The position numbers were made by a program, and so were the translations under genes. Shown here piece by piece: positions 1 to 9,598 of a stretch of DNA of 64,000 nt (its first letter is position 1; each line of letters opens with the position of its first letter). The DNA lies in NCBI RefSeq assembly GCF_028745515.1, contig NZ_JAQZSG010000006.1:62001-126000 (forward strand), read 5' to 3'. The notes under the pieces are model-generated. The model was given only the letters and a program-made list of their open reading frames with translations, had not been told where the DNA came from and searched no databases. The stretch is from Paenibacillus thermotolerans. Lineage in GTDB: Bacteria; Bacillota; Bacilli; Paenibacillales; YIM-B00363.

Positions 1-1374
1 GGCGGTTTTTACAATATCGAGCAGCGGAAAGCGGAATTTGATAAAGTTTACGATGCTATTCCAATGAAGCATCGTAACGAGGACGATATTCACATTGATG
101 GCCGCGACGACGCCATAGATGCCGAATCGCTGCTGCGCGGCGAGCAGGAAAATCAAGGTCAGCTTGATGGCGGCGCCGTAAAACGTGTTGAGCAGCGCCG
201 CGCCCGGGCGGTCCAGCGCCTGAAGCGCGGCCTGGAGCGGACTTTGGAAGTATAGAAAGACGGCGACGGGGGCCATCATTTTGAGCATGGCGCCGACCTC
301 GGGCTCGTTGTACAAATAGTAGCAAATCGGCTCTGCGAGCACGTACATAAACACGGCAAAGGGAGCCCCTGTAACGAGGGCGAGGCGCAAGCTTTGGTGG
401 AGCCGCTTATGAATCGTCCTCATATCTCCCCGCGCCGCCGCTTCCGATAAAGACGGAACGAGCGAAACCGAGAGCGCGTACGTCAATACACCCGGAAGCA
501 GCAGTACGGGGATGACCATCCCCTGGAGCGTGCCGTATTGGGTTGTTGCGACGGCGGCTGCCACGCCGGCCGCGGCAAGCGCTTGAACCGTCATGACCGA
601 CTCGAGAAAATAGGAGCCCGATCCGACGAGCCGGCTGCCGGTTACGGGCACGGCAATGCGCAGCAAGGAACGCAATAGCGAGGATGCCGGCCGAGCCGCA
701 TCGTTCGACGGAGGTTCCTTCGATAGCAAGGCGTGGTAAGCACGGCGAGAACGCAAGTATTGAGAGACGATGACGGCGAGACCTCCGATTTCACCGACCG
801 TTACGCCGAACATGGCGCCGGCTGCCGCAAATGGCAAGCCGTAAGGCAGCAGAAGGTATGAGAAAAGAAGCATGGCCGCAATTCGGACAATCGTTTCGAC
901 CGTTTGGGACATGGCGGTGGGAGTCATGTTTTGTCTGCCTTGAAAATAACCGCGGAATACGGAAGAGATGCCGATGATCAGCAGCATGGGGGACATGGCG
1001 AGAATCGTGTAGTATACGCGGCCGTCATTAAGCAGCGTTCTAGATATCCAAGAAGCGCCGAACAGCAAAATACCGGTAAACAACAGACTGAGCAGCAGCG
1101 TGCACATCAAAGACAAATGAAGGATGCTTCGCACCTTCCGTTCATTGCGGTCGGATTCGGCGGCGGCGACCAGCTTCGCGACAGCAAGCGGAATGCCGCC
1201 CGTAATGCAAGTAAGCAATACGATCAGCAGCGGATATCCGAGCTGATATAAGCCGACGCCTTCCGCGCCGATGACCCGCGGAAGCGTGATGCGGGGCACA
1301 AAGCCGAGAATGCGGTTGATCAGTCCCGCCGCCAATAAAATCATAGTCCCTTTAATGAACGATTGTTTGCTCAT
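1..1374 (-). CDS. spoVB: Stage V sporulation protein B, oligosaccharide-flippase family (3' end outside window)
   Basis: Reading leftward from an ATG at 1374 the frame stays open to the window edge, giving 458 residues with no stop. The N-terminus reads MSKQSFIKGTMILLAAGLIN and continues with hydrophobic segments typical of the MATE-like polysaccharide exporters (MviN/SpoVB). In B. subtilis SpoVB is about 518 residues, acts in the mother-cell-derived outer forespore membrane and is needed for cortex peptidoglycan synthesis, probably as a lipid-linked precursor flippase. An AAGGAG site lies 6 bases before the ATG. It is divergent from comN and close to secD, as in Bacillales. Family assignment is firm; SpoVB rather than a paralogue rests on this context. 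Confidence 0.88.
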   Translation of the reverse strand, partial: MSKQSFIKGTMILLAAGLINRILGFVPRITLPRVIGAEGVGLYQLGYPLLIVLLTCITGGIPLAVAKLVAAAESDRNERKVRSILHLSLMCTLLLSLLFTGILLFGASWISRTLLNDGRVYYTILAMSPMLLIIGISSVFRGYFQGRQNMTPTAMSQTVETIVRIAAMLLFSYLLLPYGLPFAAAGAMFGVTVGEIGGLAVIVSQYLRSRRAYHALLSKEPPSNDAARPASSLLRSLLRIAVPVTGSRLVGSGSYFLESVMTVQALAAAGVAAAVATTQYGTLQGMVIPVLLLPGVLTYALSVSLVPSLSEAAARGDMRTIHKRLHQSLRLALVTGAPFAVFMYVLAEPICYYLYNEPEVGAMLKMMAPVAVFLYFQSPLQAALQALDRPGAALLNTFYGAAIKLTLIFLLAAQQRFGIYGVVAAINVNIVLVTMLHWNSIVNFIKFRFPLLDIVKTA

Positions 1375-1543
1375 AGCCGCTCCTTCGCATCATCCGTCCG
1401 ACGCCGAGAAGTCCCGATAGGGCTTATCTCAGGGGGAGGAAGTTGTCCGTCATCCTATGGTTATGAATCAAATGTCGCCAACATGCTTGTCTTTTGTGCT
1501 ACAATAAGAGAAGGAGCATGAACGTAATGGAGGGATTCGGCCG

Positions 1544-1834
1544 ATGTCCGAGCAGGAGCGGGAAGCCGGGGAAGTAAGACCCGAAGAAGACGGCCAGCAG
1601 CACGAGCTTCAAGATTCCGAGCTGAATGCCATGATCGAAGAGGTGTGCAACAGCAAAGCGGAAGAGTTTCATATGCTCGGGTACGATCGCGTATCCGGCA
1701 AAGACATATGGGATTGCGTGAGCAGCAAGTACAAGGAAACGCCGCCGATTCATAAAGTCGTGAACGATATATTGTCGCTGAAGCCGACCCAATTTATGAA
1801 TTGGATGACTTTGAGCGTATGGAAGATGAGCTGA
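1544..1834 (+). CDS. comN: ComN-like post-transcriptional regulator
   Basis: This 96-residue soluble acidic protein matches the short post-transcriptional regulator family typified by B. subtilis ComN, which acts on comE mRNA and associates with DivIVA. The body (about residues 25-90) carries the family pattern with an EEVCNSKAEEFHMLGYDRVS region and a C-terminal segment ending in a KPTQFMNWMTLSVW stretch. A GGAGGG site 9 bases upstream supports the ATG at 1544. The gene sits between spoVB and secD, the same neighbourhood as in Bacillus. Whether it regulates competence here cannot be told from sequence. Confidence 0.75.
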   Translation: MSEQEREAGEVRPEEDGQQHELQDSELNAMIEEVCNSKAEEFHMLGYDRVSGKDIWDCVSSKYKETPPIHKVVNDILSLKPTQFMNWMTLSVWKMS

Positions 1835-1842
1835 ACATAAGG

Positions 1843-1875
1843 AAAGGAACCGCCTGACGGCTGTTCCTTTTTTCT
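1843..1875 (+). terminator. Intrinsic terminator after comN
   Basis: AAAGGAAC (1843-1850) pairs with GTTCCTTT (1863-1870), with an inner GCC/GGC pair, followed by a T-rich run. It separates comN from the secD promoter. Confidence 0.8.
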
Positions 1876-1903
1876 TTGGCTGCAAATGTAAGGATTTACG
1901 TTT

Positions 1904-1931
1904 TTGACTCGATTTTACGAGGTGATATAAT
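1904..1931 (+). promoter_or_regulatory. Sigma-A promoter for secD-secF-CDF
   Basis: TTGACT at 1904-1909 and a consensus TATAAT at 1926-1931 are separated by 16 bases, about 40 bases ahead of secD and just after the comN terminator. Confidence 0.7.
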
Positions 1932-1971
1932 AAGGCTATTGGACTTTAAGAAGGGAGCATGAATTGCTGCT

Positions 1972-3204
1972 ATGGACATGAAACGATTCGCGGCCTTTAT
2001 TCTCATCGTGCTCGTAACGTTCGGAGTAGTCGGGGCGACAAGTCCGGCGCTCGTGAACGATTTGAAGCTTGGATTGGATTTAAAGGGCGGTTTTGAAATT
2101 CTTTATGTTGCGACGCCGCTGGAGGAAGGACAAGCGGTGACGAAAGACGCGCTTCGCGAAACGGCGAAAAGCTTGGAGAAGCGCGTGAACGACGTCGGCA
2201 CGTCGGAGCCGGAAATTACGCCGGAAGGCAAAGACCGCATTCGCGTCAAAATTGCCGGCGTGGAGAACGAAGAGGAAGTTCGGGCGATTCTCAGCAAGCC
2301 CGCAGAGCTGACGTTCCGCGGACCGGACGGCACCAAGGAAATGATCGGAAGCGATTTCGTGGAAGGCGGAGCCTCGGTTCAATTTAACCAGGCGGGACGT
2401 CCGTATATCGCTTTGAAGGTGAAGGACGCCAAAAAGTTTGCCGATGTCACGAAGAAGCTGCTCGGTCAGCCGCTGGCCATTTACCTGGATGAAGAAATGA
2501 TTTCCGCGCCTACCGTCAACGCGGTTATTACGAACGGCGAAGCGATCATCGAGGGCGGGTATACGTTCGACGAAGCGAAGAAGGTCGCCGACATCATCAA
2601 CCTCGGCGCATTGCCGCTGAAGCTGACCGAAAAATACACCCAGAGCGTTGGCGCCACACTCGGCCAACAATCGCTTCAAGAAACCGTGTTTGCCGGAATT
2701 ATCGGCTCGGCCATTATATTACTGTTTATGCTCGCGTTTTATCGGATTCCGGGACTGGTAGCGTCCATTGCACTCATTTCATACACGTGGCTGCTATTGC
2801 TGGCATTCAAATTGATGGGCGTAACGCTTACGCTTCCGGGTATCGCCGCATTCGTTCTTGCCTTGGGGATGGCGGTCGACGCCAACATCATTACGTACGA
2901 ACGGATCAAAGACGAAATTCGCAGCGGCAAATCGATTCCTTCCGCGCTCCGCGCAGGGTCGAAGAACAGCTTTAGAACGATCATGGACGCGAACGTTACG
3001 ACGATCATCGCCGCGGCGGTCATCATGTTCTTAGGCACGTCTTCCATCAAGGGCTTCGGCGTCATTCTGATCACGAGTATCGTCGGCAGTATTATCACGA
3101 ACGTATTTTTCTCGAGATTGCTGCTCAACCTTCTCATTCGAAGCAACCTCATCAAGAAGCCGGGCTATTTCGGTGTGAAGGAGGCGGAAATCCGTGCGCT
3201 ATAA
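1972..3204 (+). CDS. secD: Protein translocase subunit SecD
   Basis: SecD is the RND-type membrane subunit that helps SecYEG/SecA export proteins using the proton motive force. The 410-residue protein has an N-terminal membrane segment, the conserved DLKLGLDLKGG motif near residue 24, a periplasmic-type P1 domain (about 40-225), then five hydrophobic segments including the GMAVDANIITYERIKDE motif near residue 300. B. subtilis has a single fused SecDF; here the two halves are separate genes. An AAGGGAG at 1950-1956 is somewhat far from the ATG at 1972, so the methionine two codons later is a possible start. It overlaps secF by 11 bases. Confidence 0.95.
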   Translation: MDMKRFAAFILIVLVTFGVVGATSPALVNDLKLGLDLKGGFEILYVATPLEEGQAVTKDALRETAKSLEKRVNDVGTSEPEITPEGKDRIRVKIAGVENEEEVRAILSKPAELTFRGPDGTKEMIGSDFVEGGASVQFNQAGRPYIALKVKDAKKFADVTKKLLGQPLAIYLDEEMISAPTVNAVITNGEAIIEGGYTFDEAKKVADIINLGALPLKLTEKYTQSVGATLGQQSLQETVFAGIIGSAIILLFMLAFYRIPGLVASIALISYTWLLLLAFKLMGVTLTLPGIAAFVLALGMAVDANIITYERIKDEIRSGKSIPSALRAGSKNSFRTIMDANVTTIIAAAVIMFLGTSSIKGFGVILITSIVGSIITNVFFSRLLLNLLIRSNLIKKPGYFGVKEAEIRAL

Positions 3205-4078
3205 TATTCAATTCGATTTCGTAAAGCACCGGAAAAAGTTTTATATGTTTTCCATCATCGTGACGCTGCTCGGCGTCCTGTCGCTCGGCCTGTTCGGATT
3301 AAACTTCGGCGTCGATTTTCGAGCGGGCTCGACGCTCGACATCGATACCGGGAAGCCGGTTACGGCCGAGCAAGCAAGAGATTTATTTGCGAAAGCGGGC
3401 TTTGAGGGCATCAATCCGTCCGTGGGCGGCGACCGCGTCTCCGTCCGATTTGAAGCGCCGCTCACTCAGCAGCAGGTCCAAGCGATCGATCAGGCGTTCA
3501 AAGCCGAATTCGGGGATCAAGTATCGTATGAGGAAAATACGGTAGACCCGGCATTGGCGAGAGAACAGCTGACGAATGCGGGGATTGCGGTACTTGTAGC
3601 CAGCTTGTTCATCATTATTTATATCAGCATCCGCTTCGAATGGCGCTTTGCGGTGTCCGGGGTCATTGCGCTGCTGCATGACGCCTTGATCGTTATCTCG
3701 CTCTTTTCCATCTTCCGCTTGGAAGTCAATTTGCCGTTTATTGTGGCCGTGCTTACGATTATCGGTTATTCCATTAACGATACGATCGTCATCTTCGACC
3801 GGATACGGGAAAATATGCGTTTCGGCAAAACGAAGACGGCGGAAGATCTTGCCTTTCTGGTCGACAACAGCATCTGGCAGACGTTGACGCGCTCGATCAA
3901 TACCGTAATGACGGTGTTGGTAGCCGCCGTCGCACTGTTCATCTTCGGCAGCGAATCGATCCGCCTGTTTTCGCTCGCTATGATCCTCGGTCTGGTCAGC
4001 GGCGCATATTCTTCGATATGTGTCGCTTCACAGCTTTGGTATGATTTGAAAAAAAGGAGTCCCAGGAGGTCAAAATGA
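3194..4078 (+). CDS. secF: Protein translocase subunit SecF
   Basis: This 294-residue partner of SecD completes the SecDF export-assisting complex. Visible features are an N-terminal membrane segment, a NFGVDFRAGSTLDI segment corresponding to the conserved first motif (residues about 33-46), a short extracytoplasmic domain, then five membrane segments with the SINDTIVIFDRIREN signature near residue 195. The GTG start at 3194 lies inside the end of secD with an AAGGAGG site just before it, so translation is coupled. The stop overlaps the next gene's ATG (ATGA). Confidence 0.95.
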   Translation: MRYNIQFDFVKHRKKFYMFSIIVTLLGVLSLGLFGLNFGVDFRAGSTLDIDTGKPVTAEQARDLFAKAGFEGINPSVGGDRVSVRFEAPLTQQQVQAIDQAFKAEFGDQVSYEENTVDPALAREQLTNAGIAVLVASLFIIIYISIRFEWRFAVSGVIALLHDALIVISLFSIFRLEVNLPFIVAVLTIIGYSINDTIVIFDRIRENMRFGKTKTAEDLAFLVDNSIWQTLTRSINTVMTVLVAAVALFIFGSESIRLFSLAMILGLVSGAYSSICVASQLWYDLKKRSPRRSK

Positions 4079-5034
4079 CGGAGAATCGTCACGCCAAAGC
4101 GGAATTTGCCGCTTGGCTCGGCATTTTCGGAAATTTGGGCTTGGCTGTTCTGAAAGGCGCTGCCGGATTTTTATCGGGCAGCAAAGCGCTGATCGCGGAT
4201 GCGGCGAACTCCGCGTCTGACGTTGCCGGCTCCCTCGTCGTGCTGATCGGCATTAAATCTTCCAAGCGGCCGCCGGATCGGGATCACCCGTACGGGCACG
4301 GCAAAGCGGAATCGATTTCGGCGATCGTCGTATCGGTGCTTTTGCTGCTTGTCGGCTTCGAGCTGGCCCGCGGCGCCGTCGTAACGATATTTTTCGCAGG
4401 CGAACCGCTGCAAGCGCCCGAATGGTACGCGCTTGCCGCACTCGTTATCGCGATTGCGGCTAAGGAAGCTCTGTTCCGGTATAATATCGCGCTCGGCAGC
4501 CAGCTCAACTCGCAAGCTTTGATGGCAAGCGCATGGGATCACCGGACGGACGTGCTTTCCTCCGCCGGTGCGCTGCTTGGAGCAGGTGCCGCTTATGCGG
4601 GAGCCATACTGGGAATGCCTTGGCTGTATTATGCGGATCCGATCGCCGCTCTGTTCGTGGCCGTTCTGGTCATCCGGATGGGGTACAAGCTCGTTAGAGA
4701 AACGGCTCACAAGACGATCGACCACGTACTGCACGACGAGGATGCCGAAGAGCTCATTCAGACGGCGCAGAACGTCCGCGGCGTCATTACCGTTGACGAG
4801 CTGCGTGCAAGGGAGCACGGGCATTATGTGGTCGTCGATTGCAAAATCAGCGTAAACCCTCGCATTTCCGTAATGGAAGGGCATGATATCGCGAAAGCGG
4901 TCAAAAATGAACTTATGAAATCTTATACGCACGTTTCGGATGTTCATATTCATGTGAATCCGTATGACCCGGGTTATCCGTATAAAAGCGTCGTCGACTC
5001 GGGTCATGAAGATTTGCCGACGCTGCTGCATTAA
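4075..5034 (+). CDS. Cation diffusion facilitator family transporter
   Basis: This 319-residue CDF antiporter exports a divalent cation (Zn, Mn, Co or Fe; not resolvable here) in exchange for protons. About six membrane segments fill residues 10-205. The metal-site motifs ADAANSASD near residue 40, HPYGHGKAE near 70 and DHRTDVLSS near 150 are present, followed by a C-terminal cytoplasmic domain (about 210-300) with the family's histidine-rich VHIHVNP strand. The ATG overlaps the secF stop in ATGA and has an AGGAGG site, so it belongs to the secD-secF operon. Confidence 0.9.
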   Translation: MTENRHAKAEFAAWLGIFGNLGLAVLKGAAGFLSGSKALIADAANSASDVAGSLVVLIGIKSSKRPPDRDHPYGHGKAESISAIVVSVLLLLVGFELARGAVVTIFFAGEPLQAPEWYALAALVIAIAAKEALFRYNIALGSQLNSQALMASAWDHRTDVLSSAGALLGAGAAYAGAILGMPWLYYADPIAALFVAVLVIRMGYKLVRETAHKTIDHVLHDEDAEELIQTAQNVRGVITVDELRAREHGHYVVVDCKISVNPRISVMEGHDIAKAVKNELMKSYTHVSDVHIHVNPYDPGYPYKSVVDSGHEDLPTLLH

Positions 5035-5056
5035 TTTGATTCGATTTGCAGATCAA

Positions 5057-5099
5057 TACAGGCGTTGTCCAAGGAAAGCGGTCGCGGACAATGCCTGTA
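5057..5099 (+). repeat. 14-bp inverted repeat upstream of recJ
   Basis: Positions 5057-5070 pair with 5086-5099 over 14 base pairs (one G-U in RNA) around a 15-base loop. There is no T-run behind it, so it is not a classical terminator. It ends ten bases before the recJ ribosome binding site. Confidence 0.6.
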
Positions 5100-5121
5100 C
5101 TCGTCTTAAGGAGAGAAACGT

Positions 5122-7536
5122 ATGCTTTCATCGAAGATGCGCTGGGACGTCGGCGCACCCGATCCCGATAAGGTTCGCGCACTTGCGCAGCGGCTGAACG
5201 CGGGTCCGCTTCTTGCCGCGCTTCTTGCCGTAAGGGGCATAGGGCCCGAGGAAGCGGAGTTTTTTATGTCCGAGGAACCGGCGTTTCACGACCCCTTTCT
5301 GTTGGACGGAATGGCCCCCGCTGTCGAGCGGATCCGGCGCGCGCTGGACGGCGGGGAATACATAAGAGTTTACGGCGACTATGACGCAGACGGCGTCAGC
5401 AGCACGTCGCTTATGGTGCGGCTGCTGCGCATGCTCGGTGCACGGTTCGATTATTACATCCCCCATCGCGTAACCGAAGGCTACGGACTGCACGTCCACT
5501 CCGTAGAAAAAGCTCATGCCGACGGCGTAAAGCTATTGATCACGGTCGATACCGGCATCAGCGCCGCCGAACAAATCCATAGAGCGAACGAGCTGGGGCT
5601 TGAGACCATCGTTACGGATCATCATGAACCGCCTGAACGATTGCCTGAAGCTTTGGCGGTGATCAACCCGAAAAAACCGGGCTGCACGTATCCGTTTAAA
5701 GGCTTGGCCGGCGTCGGTGTCGCTTTCAAGCTGGCGCAGGCGCTGCTCGGCCGCGTGCCCGAGGAGCTGGCGGAATACGCGGCGCTCGGCACGATCGCCG
5801 ACCTGATGCCGCTTACGGGCGAAAACCGCGGTCTGGTCAAGCTCGGCTTATCCCACCTTCGTAAGACGGGAAACCTCGGGTTTCTGGCTTTGATGCGGGC
5901 AGCCGGCATCGACCGAAGCGCCTTGTCCGCAGGTCAAGTCGCATTTGCGCTGGCTCCGCGGGTGAACGCCGTCGGCCGGCTGGAAAGCGCCGATGAGGCC
6001 GTGCGCCTGCTCGTCACGGACGATGCGGCGGAAGCGGAGCGGTGCGCGCGGCGGCTCGACGAGCTGAACCGCGAGCGGCAGGAGCTTGTGGAGTCGACTG
6101 CGGAGGAGGCTTTGCGGCAAGTTGCGATGCATGACGATATACCGGATGTCATCGTCGTTCATTCGGACGAATGGAATCCGGGCGTGATCGGCATTGTCGC
6201 CTCGCGAATCGTCGAGCGCTTCTTCCGCCCTGCGGTCGTCATCGCCGTAGATCCGCAGACGGGCATCGGCAAAGCGTCCGCCCGATCCGTCCCCGGCTTT
6301 CACCTATACGAGGCGATTCGGCATTGCTCGGACATCCTTGAGCATTTCGGCGGTCATGAAGCCGCAGCCGGTTTATCGGTCCGGGAGGACCGCATCGCAG
6401 AGCTGGCGGAACGGCTGAACCGGTATGCCGCCGTCACGCTGACTCCGGAGATGAAGGTGCCGTCTTTAAAGGCGGATGCGGTCATTGAGGGCAAGGACAT
6501 TACGGTGGAAAGCATCGAAGAGCTTGAAACGCTGGCGCCGTTCGGGGCGGGGCATCCGACCCCGCGCTTCGTGATCCGAGGCGCAAGAGCAAGCGGAGCG
6601 GCCGCAATGGGCAAAGACGCCCAACATCTCAAGCTCCGGCTGGACCATTCGCAGCAAGAGGCCGAGATGGAAGCCATCTATTTCGGAGCGGGCGGCATGG
6701 CGCCGCTGATCGGCTCCGGCGCCCGGGTCGACCTGCTTGGGGAGCTGTCGATCAACGAATGGAAGGGGCGGAAGAAGCCGCAGCTGATCGTCCGCGACCT
6801 TTGCATCCCGCACAGGCAAGCATTCGATTGGCGTCATTTGTCCGGCCGCCGCGCTGCGGACGACTGCTGGAAGCAATGGGGGCTTGAGGAGCGGAAGGCC
6901 GTTATTCTGGTTTCGGAACAAGAAGGAGTGCCGGCGGAGTTTGAGGCTCGCCTCTCCGACGTGCCCGTATGGATGCGTACGTATGAAGGCGAGTGGCGGC
7001 AAATCAATGAGGAAGCGGGCAAAACGGAGCTTTCGGACATTACCGACGCGATCATCGCAAGCTACCCTTTTCCTTTGCATTCATTTCGTCATATACTAGA
7101 ACAGTGCCCGTCGTTGGAAAGATTATACGCCGCATTCGGAGGCTCGCCCGCCCGTCGGGGGAGCAGGGCGGACCGGGCGGCTCTCGGGGCTCTATATAAG
7201 GTAATGAAACAACAAATTCACGATTCGGGGCCGTCGTTATGCTCCTACGTTTCTAAGCGGTCCGGCGCCGAGCCGTCCATGATCCGATTCGCGGTGCAAG
7301 TATTCCGCGAGCTTGAGCTGCTGGAGACGGGCGAGCGGGGCGAGCTCCGCTGCCCGGACACTCCGCGCAAGCGGGAGCTGCACGAATCGCCGACGTACCG
7401 CATGGAGCTTGCGGCCGCGAAAGCCAGACGGATTTGGGACGAATGCCCGAGCGAGACGCTGTACGCGAGATTGCTGGAATCGATCGACCTTGACGACGGA
7501 TTGCAAGATCAACATAAAACGGAGGCCATTTTATGA
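5122..7536 (+). CDS. recJ: Single-stranded-DNA-specific exonuclease RecJ
   Basis: RecJ degrades single-stranded DNA 5' to 3' in recombination and repair. The 804-residue protein (B. subtilis about 786) shows the DHH phosphoesterase motifs: DYDADGVSS near residue 88, DTGIS near 146, the eponymous TDHHEP near 167, and the DHHA1 motif GGHEAAAGL near residue 413. An OB-fold region and the Firmicute-specific RecJ C-terminal domain follow. An AAGGAG lies 8 bases before the ATG. Its stop overlaps the apt start (ATGA), indicating coupled translation. Confidence 0.95.
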   Translation: MLSSKMRWDVGAPDPDKVRALAQRLNAGPLLAALLAVRGIGPEEAEFFMSEEPAFHDPFLLDGMAPAVERIRRALDGGEYIRVYGDYDADGVSSTSLMVRLLRMLGARFDYYIPHRVTEGYGLHVHSVEKAHADGVKLLITVDTGISAAEQIHRANELGLETIVTDHHEPPERLPEALAVINPKKPGCTYPFKGLAGVGVAFKLAQALLGRVPEELAEYAALGTIADLMPLTGENRGLVKLGLSHLRKTGNLGFLALMRAAGIDRSALSAGQVAFALAPRVNAVGRLESADEAVRLLVTDDAAEAERCARRLDELNRERQELVESTAEEALRQVAMHDDIPDVIVVHSDEWNPGVIGIVASRIVERFFRPAVVIAVDPQTGIGKASARSVPGFHLYEAIRHCSDILEHFGGHEAAAGLSVREDRIAELAERLNRYAAVTLTPEMKVPSLKADAVIEGKDITVESIEELETLAPFGAGHPTPRFVIRGARASGAAAMGKDAQHLKLRLDHSQQEAEMEAIYFGAGGMAPLIGSGARVDLLGELSINEWKGRKKPQLIVRDLCIPHRQAFDWRHLSGRRAADDCWKQWGLEERKAVILVSEQEGVPAEFEARLSDVPVWMRTYEGEWRQINEEAGKTELSDITDAIIASYPFPLHSFRHILEQCPSLERLYAAFGGSPARRGSRADRAALGALYKVMKQQIHDSGPSLCSYVSKRSGAEPSMIRFAVQVFRELELLETGERGELRCPDTPRKRELHESPTYRMELAAAKARRIWDECPSETLYARLLESIDLDDGLQDQHKTEAIL

Positions 7537-8051
7537 GCATGAATTTCAAAGACCATATTCGGGTCATTATGGATTACCCGCAGCCGGGGATTCGCTTTAA
7601 GGACATTACTACCCTGCTCGGCGACGGCGAAGTGTACAAAGCCGCCGTCGACTCCATCGCGGAGCTGGTGGCGGGGAAGCAAATCGATTTGGTTTGCGGC
7701 CCGGAGGCGAGAGGCTTTGTCGTCGGCGCTCCGCTCGCTTACAAGCTCGGCGTCGGGTTCGTTCCGATCCGCAAGAGCGGCAAGCTGCCTTACGAAACGA
7801 TCGAGGCAACGTACGATTTGGAATACGGCAAGGATAAGCTGGCGATCCACAAAGACGCCATTCGTCCGGGCCAGAAGGTGCTGATCGCCGACGATTTGCT
7901 GGCGACGGGGGGAACGATCTCGACCTGCATCAATCTCGTTCGGCAGCTTGGGGGAGAAGTGGTGGGAGCCGCTTTCCTGATCGAGCTGAGCTACTTGAAC
8001 GGCCGCGAGAAGATGGGCGGCATCGACGTTTCGTCTCTGATCACGTATTGA
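7533..8051 (+). CDS. apt: Adenine phosphoribosyltransferase
   Basis: Apt converts adenine and PRPP to AMP in purine salvage. The 172-residue length is standard. The PRPP-binding loop [13 protein letters not shown] lies near residue 117 and the flexible-loop region [12 protein letters not shown] near 80. GGAGG precedes the ATG, which overlaps the recJ stop. The recJ-apt-relA order is common in Bacillales; here a uracil permease is interposed before relA. Confidence 0.96.
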   Translation: MSMNFKDHIRVIMDYPQPGIRFKDITTLLGDGEVYKAAVDSIAELVAGKQIDLVCGPEARGFVVGAPLAYKLGVGFVPIRKSGKLPYETIEATYDLEYGKDKLAIHKDAIRPGQKVLIADDLLATGGTISTCINLVRQLGGEVVGAAFLIELSYLNGREKMGGIDVSSLITY

Positions 8052-8058
8052 TAACAGC

Positions 8059-8099
8059 AAAAAAGCGCCGCCGGGAATTTTCTCGGCGACGCTTTTTTT
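8059..8099. terminator. Bidirectional terminator between apt and uraA
   Basis: A-rich flank plus GCGCCGCCG pairs with CGGCGACGC plus T-run around a ten-base loop. The A/T flanks let it work for both convergent genes. Confidence 0.88.
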
Positions 8100-8120
8100 C
8101 GTATATTTTTGGATTTCGGT

Positions 8121-9398
8121 TTACTCGTTCTTCAGCTTCAGCAGTTCAAGCGCTTTAAAGAACAGGCTGAGCAAGATGGCGACGACGGTAGCGAGCGCCA
8201 TGCCCTTCAACATAAAGTTGCCCGCGGTGAACGTCGTTCCGCTGACGCCGATAATGAGCACGACGGCCGTTAAAATCAGGTTGGACGCTTTAGAGTAGTC
8301 AACCTTGGATTCCACCAGCATGCGGACGCCGGAAGCGGCGATCGTACCGAACAGCAGGATCGAAACGCCGCCCATAACCGCGCCCGGGATTGTGGAGATG
8401 AGCGCCGCAAGCTTGCCGAAGAAGGAAAGGACGATGGCGAAGACGGCCGCGCCGCCGATGACCCAGACGGAGTATACGCGGGTCAACGCAAGCACCCCGA
8501 TGTTTTCCCCATAGGTCGTGTTCGGCGTGGAGCCGACCCATCCGGAAACGAACGTCGAAATTCCGTTGCCGAGCAGCGAACGGCTGAGGCCCGGCTCTTT
8601 GGTCAAGTCTTTGCCGACGATGTTGCCGGTGACGATCAAGTGGCCGATATGCTCCGCGATGACGACCAGTGCGGCCGGAGCGATAATGGCGATGCTGGTT
8701 GCATCGAATTCCGGCGCCGTAAAGGTCGGAGACTGGAGCCAGCCGGTTTCTCTGACGAGCGTGAAATCAACCAGCCCGTACACTGCCGCAAGGATGTATC
8801 CGACAACGATGCCGATGAGGATCGGAATGATTTTGAGAAAGCCTCGGAATACGGTGGAGCCGACGACCGTTACCAGCAAGGTGACGATCGACACGGTGAC
8901 GGTTGCCGGGTCCGGCTTCCAATCGATTGCGTCTGCCGGAGCGACCCAGCCGGCCATTCCGGCTGCTGTGCCTGCCAGCTCGAGACCGATGACGGCAACG
9001 ATCGCTCCCATCGCGGCCGGCGGGAATACGACGTCTACCCATTTCGTCCCGACGACGGAAATGAGCAGGGCAACGACCGTAAAAATTACGCCTACGATGA
9101 CAAAGCCGCCGAGCGCCTTTGCATAGCTGCCGCCTTCCATGGCGAGCACGGCAAATACCGGTGAAAGAAAAGCAAAGCTCGATCCGAGGAACGCGGGGAT
9201 TTGACCTTTACATAAAATAAGGTAAAGCAGCGTACCGATTCCGTTCATCAGTAATATCGTCGCAGGGTCGACCTTGAAAAGCACGGGCACCAGTACGGTT
9301 GAGCCGAACATGGCGAAAAGATGCTGCAGGGAAAGCGGCAAAGCGGCCAGTAATGGCGGTCTTTCGTTGACTCCGATTGAGCGCTGCTCCGTCGACAT
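8121..9398 (-). CDS. uraA: Uracil permease, NCS2 (xanthine/uracil) family
   Basis: This 425-residue membrane protein of about 12-14 hydrophobic segments belongs to the NCS2 nucleobase:cation symporters. The QHLFAMFGSTVLVP signature near residue 25 is typical of the uracil branch (UraA/PyrP), and a NTTYGENIGVLALTRVYS motif occurs near residue 293. It would import uracil for pyrimidine salvage. AAGGAG sits 13 bases before the ATG. It is convergent with apt and divergent from relA. No pyr attenuator was recognised upstream. Uracil specificity is inferred from motif similarity. Confidence 0.88.
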   Translation of the reverse strand: MSTEQRSIGVNERPPLLAALPLSLQHLFAMFGSTVLVPVLFKVDPATILLMNGIGTLLYLILCKGQIPAFLGSSFAFLSPVFAVLAMEGGSYAKALGGFVIVGVIFTVVALLISVVGTKWVDVVFPPAAMGAIVAVIGLELAGTAAGMAGWVAPADAIDWKPDPATVTVSIVTLLVTVVGSTVFRGFLKIIPILIGIVVGYILAAVYGLVDFTLVRETGWLQSPTFTAPEFDATSIAIIAPAALVVIAEHIGHLIVTGNIVGKDLTKEPGLSRSLLGNGISTFVSGWVGSTPNTTYGENIGVLALTRVYSVWVIGGAAVFAIVLSFFGKLAALISTIPGAVMGGVSILLFGTIAASGVRMLVESKVDYSKASNLILTAVVLIIGVSGTTFTAGNFMLKGMALATVVAILLSLFFKALELLKLKNE

Positions 9399-9532
9399 AG
9401 AGGTGAAACATCTCCTTTCGGTATTTAGGGAACATTTTTCGACACGATTCTGCCAATTTCAACTCCATTCGCTATATTAGCAAAAACTTTATCATTCGTC
9501 TGCATCATTTTTCCTTAATACCCGCGCGATTC

Positions 9533-9561
9533 TTGACGAACCAATACAACAAGAGGATAAT
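9533..9561 (+). promoter_or_regulatory. Sigma-A promoter for relA
   Basis: TTGACG (9533-9538) and GATAAT (9556-9561) are separated by 17 bases. A short palindrome with ATGAATT/AATTCAT arms overlaps the end of the -10 region. Confidence 0.6.
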
Positions 9562-9598
9562 GAATTAAAAATTCATGATTTAGGGGTCTAAAGCAGCT

